Shown: positions 46,156 to 55,827 of the stretch, piece after piece | How positions within the stretch are numbered: position 1 is the stretch's first letter | Layout of the letters: the number at the start of each line of letters is the position of its first letter | DNA from: Warburgia ugandensis | Lineage: Eukaryota > Streptophyta > Magnoliopsida > Canellales > Canellaceae | Reading direction: 5' to 3' | NCBI GenBank assembly: GCA_035236585.1 | Contig: CP141137.1 | Location: forward strand, 48,134,057 to 48,198,056 | DNA: 64,000 nucleotides | Made by a program: the position numbers and the translations under genes | Notes under the pieces: model-generated | The model's input: the letters and a program-made list of their open reading frames with translations, nothing else | What the model was told of the DNA's origin: nothing | The model's database searches: none

Positions 46156-49100
46156 TGTGGCGACCTGCGTTTTTAAAACACTTTCATAAATATTTACAAA
46201 GGTAGTGCCCTGATTTTGACAATTTTTAAAATACAAATAGAGAAAACATATTTCATTTGAAATTGATTTTTCAAAAACCCTAGTGCCACCTCAAATTACT
46301 TATCATACATAGATTTTTGTATAAAATAAAATTTCTATTGCATTTCAATAGAAATACTTTAATTAAAAAAGGATTGATCCAGTGGTTCACATACATAGCC
46401 CCAGTAGTCATTACATACCTTGTCCAAATATTACAATCCAAATTACAAAACAATCAATACAATCTTCCTCAAAGTAAATCCCTAAGTCATAATTTGATGA
46501 TGATTATCCACAAGTCTTGAGCTTTCAACCTTCCTTAATTGTATTTAAGATATTGTAAACATTCAAACATTTACAATATCTCAGCAAGCTATGCTTGGTA
46601 GGGGATTTAATAAATATATATTCAATATATCTCAAAATTAACAGTTCATTATATCCATGATATAAATCAATTTATACAATTGGATAACAATTTTTTCCTT
46701 CACTCATCATATGAATTATATGTATATATTACATATAAATAAAACCATTAAAATCATGCATATAGTCAATATCATCAATAATACCATATTGGGAATCATC
46801 CTCCAATACAACATCGATAATAACTTTACCAAACATTCATCATGCCATAAAATAAGGCATCTCATCATGCCATAACATAAGGCATCTTATCATGCCATAA
46901 CAATTGCATCATAATGCAAAATATCAAAGGACTACCATGCATGCAGTCTCAATCCGTACAGTGTGCCCAAATAACTGCATAATACTCCACTAATACCATG
47001 GTGGAAAATACAAAATCCATGTTTGCATGGGGGAAACCATGGTTGTCACAGTGGGGACCTTCCCATGATTGCCCCACTCAATGTTTTGCCTTTCTTTGGG
47101 CACAGTATCATCATCATAATCAGTTTCAAAGAGCAGGTGGCCAAACCCTCACAACTCTCATAGCATTGGCATCCCCAGGCCTTAGCCTGTCTGAAGAGAA
47201 AACCACAAGCCTCCATGCTTGTATGGAAAATAATATTTCATACTTATAGACTTTGTGTCTAGTTATAATAGAACATGCCTATTACTTATTTCCTTAAGAT
47301 TTAGGGGTCCAGCTTATATAGTTTAAATCTTCCCATTGTACCCATTAAGTAATTTCATAATTACTTAATCAATCCCTTGTATTCATTTCAACATCATTTG
47401 TTATCTTAAGTAATTTCATAATTACTTAATCAATCCCTTTGTATTCATTTCAATCTCATTTGTTGTCTTAAGTAATTTCATAATTACTTAATCAATCCTT
47501 TTGTAGTCATTTCCACATCTTTGTTGACTCAAAACAATCCCAAGGCAATTATAATCAAATCTCATTTATCAGGACAAGATCATGTGTAAAATACATCCAT
47601 CTCATATATTGAATATATCCTTAAGGTCCACATACCTTTACTTTTAACCCTCCATCTTCTCGTTGACCTTGATCATCATATCCTTCATGTATCTGTCAAA
47701 TCATATGTATAAGTCATTCCTCATCTCATTTATACTTCCTAATTGTTCTTTTGATAATCCTTACATAGGATTATTTGGATCTTGTTCCTTGAATCATATT
47801 GATCAAGGATCTAATCTATTGATCTACATTTGACTCTAATATTTATACTACTTCAAAACATACATACAATATTATAATTTTATTATTCTTAATCATTCAA
47901 GATCTCCCTATGGATCTTGTTTGATCTTTGATTATCTTGATTACCATTTTTATTAGGATTAGATAGTTTACTATCCTTTTATAATCTTATTATTATTATT
48001 CAACCAATTAATGTCTTATTGGTTGAAGATAGTTTATTTCTTTCCTAACATTAGGCAACTCCTTATTCCAGAATTGACTAAGGCTTACCAATTAAAAGCT
48101 ACTCACAGAGTGGTTAATTCAATCCTCATGCAAGGAGGCATTTAGACCTCACAAACGCCGTTATAAGGTGGGTAAGAGTGAGGCTCTATCTTAACCACCA
48201 TGTTCAACATTTATTGGGGTGACCTTAACTCAACCTTCATAAGGTTCCTATGAGCATTAAACCCTAAGTTCTCTTGCTATTTGATTTTAACTAAATCCAT
48301 GAACATTTATAATATCTTTCATGGGGCTTATTATTCTCCTAATTTGGGCCAAGAAAACAATATTCTTTATATTGTCCTACTAACTATAGCCCTTACTATC
48401 ATAAGTCCATATCCATATCCATATTCATTGTAAATGTTCATCCATATCTAATTTCATTTAATTACATTTTGCATGCAATTTACATAACATGAACAATTAA
48501 AGCATAAATAAACAAATTTAACAATTACATCTACTAAGTAAATAGAAGAACATTTACAATAATAATTCACATGCTCATTTGAATACATCATATTTATTCA
48601 TTCTGATCCATTGATCATATTTTGATTTCTTTTCATTTTTCATCCTATTAAGGGTTTAAATCTTGATCTTTCATTTTTATTCAGATCTATCACATTCTCT
48701 TAATGTGATATCATCACTAGATCATTAATGCATCTCATCATATGATCTGATCTTTGTTGATCCAACCGATCAAGAAGATCTTAAGTCAATTTATCCAAAT
48801 CAAAGGCATAGATTTCAATCTATCGCAAATTAGCCACATCAGGCCTTTCATTTCTTATGATCTTATCATTAGATCATCATCCATACTATTTTGTAGTTTC
48901 TAATCATGCTTGATTATCCAGATCAAGTAAATCTATGATATTTTTAAGATTTCTCTTCCATTAAGGTTAAATTTCTTAATTCTTCTTAGATCAGTTACAT
49001 CTAACTCTTGATTCCATGTTCTCTCATCACTAGATCACTGATGGAATAGAAATCCAAGGTCTAGTCATGTCAAATTTGACTGATCATGGGAATTAGTACC

Positions 49101-49337
49101 TCTTTTTGTAAGTTATAGATTTTTACAGTGAATAAAACATAAAATTTCTATTTCTATTAGATTTTACTATTCACCAGGAATCCATAGCTTCTTTCCAATC
49201 TTGATTTGGAGTTAAAATGAGCCTAGAATTGAGATTTTAAGTTTCAAATCTGTTCTGACGATCCAAATCTGGACTATCAGAATGCGACAAAACAGGGCCA
49301 GACGACATCACTGTCACCGTGACGTAGTCAACGTCTC
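46156..49337 (-). repeat. 5' LTR of element D, truncated
   Basis: Starts TGTGGCGACC and aligns with the left LTR to about its 3170th base, then stops at ACGTCTC. The promoter half (sense 5' end, with TATA) is missing. It keeps the hairpin pair (46548-46597), the 62-bp triplicate (47345-47523) and the shared module (48055-48425). Confidence 0.85.
46548..46597 (-). other. Paired inverted repeats of D 5' LTR
   Basis: AGATATTGTAAA (46548-46559) pairs perfectly with TTTACAATATCT (46570-46581). CAAGC (46585-46589) pairs with GCTTG (46593-46597). Confidence 0.65.
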
Positions 49338-50597
49338 TGGGTGACCCCTTGTAGCCATCGAATCCCCAATTTAGGGAATGAATAATAGATTAAAGGGTGA
49401 TCTGACACTGTCCCTCACATCTGGTCAGTGATCAAACATTAGTGAATGACTGATTATAACCTTAATCGCCTTAAATGATCCATGATGTCAGAAAATAGGC
49501 CAACAACCTAAGTAGCTCAAATCATATAGTGAGGAGTGATGGATTGTATGAAACTTAGTGGTTTTATGACTAACATGTTATATGGAATGTCAAATTAGGG
49601 CTAGAATGGATTCATTTTTGTAATGGTTTATATAATTTGACATTGACAAGAAATCTAGAATATCAATAGGTTGATCGGTGATTTGATTGGAGGGATATAA
49701 CTGAGTTGTGAAGCATGACAGGCGAGGTAGGTATTTTTAATATCGATATACTTTTGTGAAACATGAAAATAATTGATTTCTACTCTATCATGTTTTAAAG
49801 GGATTAAGATTAGGATTTCTACATTTCTAGATTATGCAGTTAACATACGTGTTTTTCATGCATAGTATTAGTTCTGAAATGCCATATCTATTCATTTTGT
49901 GACTAAAAACATTGTTATATGAAAATGGATTTGCAAATACATGAAAATTATGATTTATTAATGAAATGTATGGGGGGTATGAAATCCTCAACTCAACCCC
50001 TAGTGAGGTTGTTTTTAAATGGCTATGTCATATCATGAGATTTAAATTGCATGATTTTAACACTGCATAGATTTCTATGGTTTCATTGGTTATATCAGCA
50101 TGTGATGATGCCTATTATTATTATGTTATGAAGGGCATATGGTGGCCCATTGGAAGCTGTGCTAGGAGGGTGTGGACTAATCATCCCCCTTCCGAAATTT
50201 GATATATATGTGTGAGGTCCCCAACTAGTGAGTGCTGAATTCAGGTATGATATCATGGGTAGGTCATAGCCTTGTGCACCGTGTTCCCCATGCACATGGT
50301 GCAGGGAGTCTATTCGTGTAGGTATCGGTGTGGCAACCACGGACCTGACTTGGTTTTGTTTCATAGCATAGAGGGTCCATTATTTTCAAATTTATATGGA
50401 TACAATGCAATAGCACAAGTGCGTGGCACCCTAGGATTTCAGGTCTATAATGAGTACTCATGACCAATGGCAGATAATCGGATGTTGAGTGTTTCTACAC
50501 TCGTGAGATGTCGAGGACGTTTTGATGGATTTATTTATATGTATGAGTTTATTGAGACACATTGATTCTATTGACGCATTATATGTTTTAAATGCTT

Positions 50598-50669
50598 TTC
50601 ATCTATTGATTCTTAACGATTTCATCTATTGATTCTTGATGATTTCATCTATTGATTCTTGATGATGAT
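50598..50669. repeat. 24-bp tandem repeat, three copies, in LTR H
   Basis: TTCATCTATTGATTCTTGAT recurs three times with one variant (AACGA for GATGA). Confidence 0.75.
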
Positions 50670-50944
50670 TTACTATCCAGTTTGGATGAGTGTGTTTATG
50701 AAATGTTGCAAAATTTTGAGTTTTGGCAATCTTTCATACATTATAAAACACTCTGCAAAGATTTCTATTATCTTTGAATTGGTTTAACATGACATTGATT
50801 TGTAAATCGTGATTAAGATTTTAGAGTTTATGATATTACTTATTATGCATCATATTCTATCAAACTACATAACATGTGATAATGTGTTCTTGTTTGGATT
50901 TAAAATTGCATAAGCTCATGTTTTCAATGATGAAACTACTTACA

Positions 50945-50988
50945 CAAGTGCAAGCTTGCTTAGACATTGTAAATTATTTACAATGTCT
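50945..50988 (+). other. Paired inverted repeats of LTR H
   Basis: CAAG (50945-50948) faces CTTG (50955-50958). AGACATTGTAAA (50962-50973) pairs perfectly with TTTACAATGTCT (50977-50988) around a three-base loop. The sequence is intermediate between the B/C and E/G types. Confidence 0.65.
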
Positions 50989-51551
50989 CAGGTTTGAAGG
51001 AATAGAGCAGGGAAAACGGAGCAATCGATAGCAATAGAGATCTATCGAGAAGAATATGACATGTATAATAATCAGGTTTCCAATCTAGTTATAATTTGAT
51101 AAACTGATGTGATGTGTAGTTAATATGACTTTGCTTTATTTACACATGGGTATATAAATGGAGTTATGGGGATGTGGCTATGACTGGAGTGGTCCTGGGG
51201 ATGTTATCTTAGTCCTAACCTTTTGGTGCTACAAAAATGTTTCTTTTTATTTAAATATAAACAGACATGTGTGAAGATGTATTTTGGGTTTATCAGGTTG
51301 TCGCATTACATGCATTAAATGCATAGTGTCTAAAATAGAAGGAAGACTCTGTTAGATTTTTGGTAGGAATGCGATATTCATTCCTCTAAAAATCCTTGTT
51401 TTTATAAAAGAAAAAAATAACACTCGGGACTTTTAAGGTCTTCTTATGAAACTTTTTCCTGCTATTTAGTTTCTAAATAGTTTTTCAAACTTGGGGCCCC
51501 ACGATTACAAAAGATTTTATGAAAAAATGTTGTAAAAACCCAGGTGTCACA

Positions 51552-52229
51552 CCACTAGTCTTTCTCGGAAACGAACACTCCATTTGGACCTTTGCAAAAA
51601 TCATTCTTTTTGCACAATTCCTGAGTTATTGTATCCTCTTCTTGAATCTTTATTACTCGATCTACAAATGCTAATTTGATGGTGATGTTGGTAAGTACTA
51701 CTCTTGTCTTTCTACTTAATGCATCAGCCATTATGTTCGCCTTTCTAGGATGGTATTCGATGTTGAAATCGTAGTCTTTGATGTATTCCATCCATCTATG
51801 TTGTCTCATGTTTAGGTCAGGCTGGATGAAAATATACTTGAGGCTTTTGAGATCGGTGAAGGCATTGAGTTTTTCATTGTATAAGTAATGTCTCCAAATT
51901 TTAAAGGCAAACACTACAGTAGCAAGTTCTAATTCGTGAACTAGGTAATTCATATCATGCTTCTTTAATTAACGTGAAGCATAGGCAATGAATTTCCTTA
52001 CACTTCCTAAACCTTTTCTTGAAGCACCATAGTAGATTTCATAAACTCCACTCCCTGATGGTAGGGTCAAAACTGGTGTAGTAGTCAATCTCTTCTTCAA
52101 CTCTTGGAAACTGTTTTCACAGTCAACCATCCAAGTGAATTGTACGCCCTTTCTAGTTAATGTAGTCAAAGGTAGGGTTATATAGGAAAACCCTTCAATG
52201 AATCTATGGCAGTATCCTAGTACCCTCAA
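51552..52229 (-). pseudogene. Element E RNase H and connection domain
   Basis: 51555-51953 gives [30 protein letters not shown] (Asp kept) and IMADALSRK (Asp kept). 51969-52229 gives GYCHRFIEGFS, FTWMVDCENSFQELKKRL and YEIYYGASRKGLG, where the first RNase H Asp (YCDAS) is Gly. The first few bases next to H align with the integrase side of D after a gap of about 30 bp. Confidence 0.87.
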
Positions 52230-52249
52230 CTTTTATTGTGTCCACCTCA

Positions 52250-53074
52250 ACCACATTTTTGGCAAATACATGACCTAAGAAATTGACTTTCTCTAACCAG
52301 AATTCAGCCTTACTAAATTTTGTAAATAATTTATGGCTTTTTGAGTGTGTTTAGCACAATTTGTAAGTGCTCTTGATGTTCTTTAATAATGGTAGAGTAG
52401 ATGAATATATTATCAATAAAGATGATGATAATCACAAATTTATCTAAGGACCTAAAGACTCTATTCGTCAAATCCATGAACACTGCAGGTGCATTTGTTA
52501 AATTGAATGGCATGATTAGGAATGCATAGTGTCCATATTGAGTCCTGAATGGTGTCTTTGATAAATAATCATTCCTAATTCATAATTGATGATATCCTAA
52601 TCTAAGGTCAATTTTAGAAAAGACCTTAGCAGATTGAAGTTGATCAAAGAGATCATCAATGCATGGTAAAGGGTATTTATTCTTTATATTCATATTATTC
52701 AACATTCTGTAGTCAATATGCAATCTCATTGACCCATCTTTCTTCTTCATAAATATGACTGGTGCTCCTCAAGGTGAACTACTTGGTCGAATGAACCCTT
52801 TGTCTAACAATTCTTGTAGTTGATTCTTCAACTCTTTCAATTTAGTTGGGGTCATCCTATAAGGTTCTTTAGAAATTGGAGTTGTACTAGATAATAATTC
52901 GATGGTAAACTCAAATTCTCTTTGAGTTAGTAATCCTGGAAGTTCCTCTGGGAAAACATCTTGGAAATCTTTGACTATATGTATTTCCTCAATTTGCAAT
53001 TGTTCAACTATCAAAGCAACCACTATTGCTAGGAATGCTTGGCAACCTTTAGATATGTGTTTGCCAGCCTTCAT
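52250..53074 (-). pseudogene. Element E reverse transcriptase
   Basis: 52769-53074 gives DVFPEELPGL, PYRMTPTKLKELK and GFIRPSSSP. Translation then continues with stops through [30 protein letters not shown] and [12 protein letters not shown]. The active site at 52331-52513 reads FIDNIFIYS: the second Asp of the DD pair is Asn, so polymerase activity is lost. Several frameshifts are present. Confidence 0.88.
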
Positions 53075-53182
53075 AGCTGATATGATACACGTGTCTAAGT
53101 TGTTTTATTTCGCATGCAAAACTATGACTTGCTCACCAGGTATACTAAATGTGACTTTCTTCTTGCGACAGTCCATAACCAC

Positions 53183-53660
53183 TCAGTATTTTGCTAACCA
53201 ATCCATCCTTAGAATGATGTAAAAATATATCATGTCCAATAAGATAAGATTTGTATCCATTCCTTTCCCAAGTACTTCAATAGGTACATCCTGAAGAAAC
53301 TCCCATAGTCTAACTGACTTACTAACCATAGTTATCACATCTAGTTTGAACCCCATGTTTTTCACTAGCAATTTTATACTTGATGCAAATACATAGGAAA
53401 TAAAGACTGCATAGATCCTAAATCAAATAGTACTTTTGCATGATTATCAGATATGACTAATGTACCTTCTATCACTGCATTTGTGGTTTAAGCCTGCCCA
53501 TCGATGATAGTGAATATCCTCCCATGATGTCAAGGAACATTCTCTAGTTTTGCTTCTTTAAATGCTAGCGGTTTGGTGCAGTTATTGGCAATCTGCCCAA
53601 TCTCCCCACAATTGTAACATTTAATGGGAGGCCATTGTTGTTGCTGCTCAGGCGTAGGGC
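53183..53660 (-). pseudogene. Element E zinc knuckle and protease
   Basis: The zinc knuckle (53530-53721 frame) reads CYNCGEIGQIANNC, CX2CX4HX4C with His changed to Gln. Protease follows (53183-53470): the DSG region near 53410-53440 is frameshifted, and the tail reads MDTNLILLDMIYFYIILRMDWLAKY, with the ILGMDW block changed to ILRMDW. The gag frame upstream is split by the TRIM at 53666. Confidence 0.82.
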
Positions 53661-53665
53661 ATATG

Positions 53666-54696
53666 TGTAATAGCTCGGGTTCGACAGTAACAGTATTATC
53701 CATTTTGGGTGTAGCCCGCACAGTTTTGTTCTTCCCCAGTTACCTAGGGAAAACGAGTCATTGCTGTTAGAGTTCTCCGAACCCTTATCAATAGCCCAGA
53801 TACTTTCCCCTTAGCGATGTGGGACTAACTCTCAGTCCCTCCCCGCCTTCATCCCCTCAACCTATCTTGGGCCTGACCTTAGACTATCTTGGGGCCTCCT
53901 CGTCAAGCCATCTTAGCCCACCCTCAAGGCGTCTTGGCAGATGGTAACGAGTTCACCTCTCCCCCTTAGGGGACACGCATCCACGTGTGTGGTTAGCCAT
54001 CCACCACTGGGTCAAGGGTTAACTCTGATACCACTGTAACAGCCTGGGTTCGACAGTAACAATATTGTCCTCTTTGGGTGCAGCCCGCATGATTTTTTTC
54101 TTCCCCAGTTACCCAGGAAAAATGTGTCATTACTATTAGAGTTCTCTGAACCCTTATCAATAGCCCAGTCACTTTCCCCTTAGCTTTGTAGGACTAACTC
54201 TCAGTCCCTCCCCACCTTCATCCCCTCAACCTATCTTGGGCCTGACCTCAGACTATCTTGGGGCCTCCCCCTCATGCCATCTTAGCCCACCCTCAAGGCA
54301 TCTTGTGGATAGATCTTGGTTGTTACAGTGTTATCAGAGCCAACCTCTGACCTGGTGGTGGATGCCTAACCGCAAGTGCAGACGCGTGTCCCCTAAGGGA
54401 GAGAGGTGAACCCGTTACCGCCTGCCAAGATGCCTTGAGGGTGGGCTAAGATGGCTTGAGGGGGAGGCCCCAAGAAAGTCTGAGGTCAGGCCCAAGATAG
54501 GTTGAGGGGATGAAGGTGGGGAGGGACTGAGAGTGAGTCCCACATCGCTAAGGGGAAAGTGACTGGGCAATTGATAAAGGTTCAGAGAACTCTAACAGTA
54601 ACAACGCAGTTTCCCTGGGTAACTGGGGAAGAACAAAACCATGGGGGCTATGCCCAAAGCGGACAATATTGTTACTGTCGAACCTGGGCTATTACA
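53666..54696. mobile_element. Palindromic TRIM-type element in gag of E
   Basis: 1031 bp flanked by a perfect duplication ATATG (53661-53665 and 54697-54701). Two arms of 369 bp (53666-54034 and 54328-54696) are inverted copies of each other, about 90% alike by eye. The loop is a 293-bp LTR-like unit (54035-54327, TGTAACAGCC...GTTGTTACA). Each arm contains, from the loop outward, a Met-type primer site (GTTATCAGAGCC right; TGGTATCAGAG left), about 105 bp of internal sequence, and an LTR lacking its last ~24-30 bp. No coding capacity. A normal TRIM has two LTRs in direct orientation around one primer site. Here a central LTR has an outward-facing primer site on both sides. Confidence 0.88.
54035..54327 (+). 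repeat. Central LTR of the palindromic TRIM
   Basis: TG...CA unit ending GATCTTGGTTGTTACA, followed after one base by TGTTATCAGAGCC (54329-54341), the canonical LTR-primer-site order on the plus strand. On its left edge the reverse-complement primer site (54021-54033) also abuts, which is abnormal. Confidence 0.85.
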
Positions 54697-54701
54697 ATAT
54701 G

Positions 54702-55696
54702 TTCCCTAGATGAAATCTTCTACATCTAGGACAAGGTCTCCTATTTTGTCCTAATGCATTGTTCCCCTGATTTCTTTGGGGCTTGAAGTTGTTCATGGGT
54801 CTTTTCGTAGTTTTGAAAGGCCTTGGATTGAAATTTTCCACTCCATCAAACTTAGTTGTCTGGTTTTTCTTGAAGTACTCTTCAAATTTAGAGGCCATTT
54901 CTATGCATTTTTCCAGAGTTGTGGGTTTTGTACCCAAGACTTTAGCTCTCAATTCCGGTTGTAGTCCTTTCAAGAATCGACCAGTTGTTTGCCTATCTAT
55001 GCCATAGATGTTTGGTGCAAACCTTTTCAACTAAATAAATTTGTTCTCATAATATACAATCAAGAGGTTCCCTTGCCGTAGATCCAAAAATTCCTTTTCC
55101 TTCATTACTTGCACATGAAGGGGAAAGTATTAATTGTTAAATACTTCCTTGATTTCTTCTCATGTAATTTCTTCTTGATTGGGAAATAAATTCCTTTTTG
55201 CTTATTGCCACCAAAGTACTGCTTCTTGTTTCAATATATAGGTGGCTAGTTTGACCTTTACTTCAACATGTGTCCTCAATACATCAAAAGTCTTTTCTAC
55301 TTCAAATATCCACTCCTTTGCCTTTTCAACATCACCCTTGCATGTAAAGACTAAGACCATTTTCTAAAATCTTTCCACCATCTTCTCTATTTTCTCGTGT
55401 GTATGCGAAGAACAACCAATTACTTCACTTGGTGTAGGTGAGTTATGATCCTCTATTGGTGTTGAAGTATTCTACCTTTGTACTGGTGTGATAGGTCCTA
55501 CTTTAGGTTGAACTTGAGCTAGGGTACTTGATACTTCGACAAGTGGTAGTGGTGCCTAAGGTTGTTGTATATGAAGAAGATGACCCCTCAGCACTATCAT
55601 TATTATTTCTTCAACATTCTTTCCTTGTGATGAATTCTCCATGTTTGAATCACTAATCCTATGGGTCGTCTACTTAGTTGTTCTCTTAGGTGGCAT
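54702..55696 (-). pseudogene. Element E gag
   Basis: The start ATG at 55696-55694 (MPPKRTTK then stop) is about 120 bp from the primer site, as in D. Capsid motifs on the minus strand include KEWIFEVEKTFDVL and KLATYILKQEAVLWW. The intact piece at 54692-55030 carries RFLKGLQPELRAKVLGTKPT, EMASKFEEYFKK and CPRCRRFHLGN. Several stops lie in the first half. The frame is cut by the TRIM between the CPRCRRFH block and the zinc knuckle. Gag would form the virus-like particle and bind genomic RNA. Confidence 0.88.
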
Positions 55697-55814
55697 GTGC
55701 TCATAAACCAAAATTTCTATATAAGTCATCTACTTAACTAATTCTATTCTAACCTATATTTGGATTGTCATCTTTTTATTAAACATATTGAGGGCTTCAA
55801 GTGACTAGATGAAC

Positions 55815-55827
55815 AACTCTGATACCA
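55815..55827 (-). other. Primer binding site of element E
   Basis: The minus strand reads TGGTATCAGAGTTG, matching the tRNA-Met type primer over the first 11 bases, two bases inside the 5' LTR. Confidence 0.88.

Larger units (their letters stand above)
28669..49337 (-). mobile_element. Element D: chromodomain Ty3/Gypsy retrotransposon inside H, containing C
   Basis: LTRs at 28669-33116 (3') and 46156-49337 (5', truncated) enclose a Met-type primer site, gag remnant, protease, RT, RNase H, integrase and chromodomain on the minus strand. The 5' LTR loses its outer 1.2-1.3 kb: alignment to the left LTR stops at ACGTCTC (49331-49337), after which H resumes. The right target duplication is therefore gone. 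LTR similarity is about 92-95% by eye where sampled. The integrase is interrupted by element C. Confidence 0.85.
28000..51551 (+). mobile_element. Solo LTR H (B-like), split by element D
   Basis: Left part 28000-28668 and right part 49338-51551 total about 2.88 kb, similar to solo LTR B (2.94 kb). H starts TGTAATATGGGG like B (TGTAATATCC), ends CCCAGGTGTCACA, and carries a splice-donor-like AGAGGTAAG (28395-28403) and the hairpin pair near its sense 3' end. It separates the integrase from the RNase H of E. No clean target duplication is seen (CTTCT left, CCACT right). By comparison with D, about 30 bp of E are missing at the junction, so the insertion was accompanied or followed by a small deletion. 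The exact left end could be 28000 or about 28007. Confidence 0.75.

Noticed and set aside
53666..54696. Cassandra-type TRIM with a 5S rRNA-like LTR, or a DNA transposon with long terminal inverted repeats
   Set aside because: I see no 5S-like internal promoter sequence in the LTR. The primer sites, TG...CA LTR and 5-bp duplication favour a retroelement origin over a DNA transposon.
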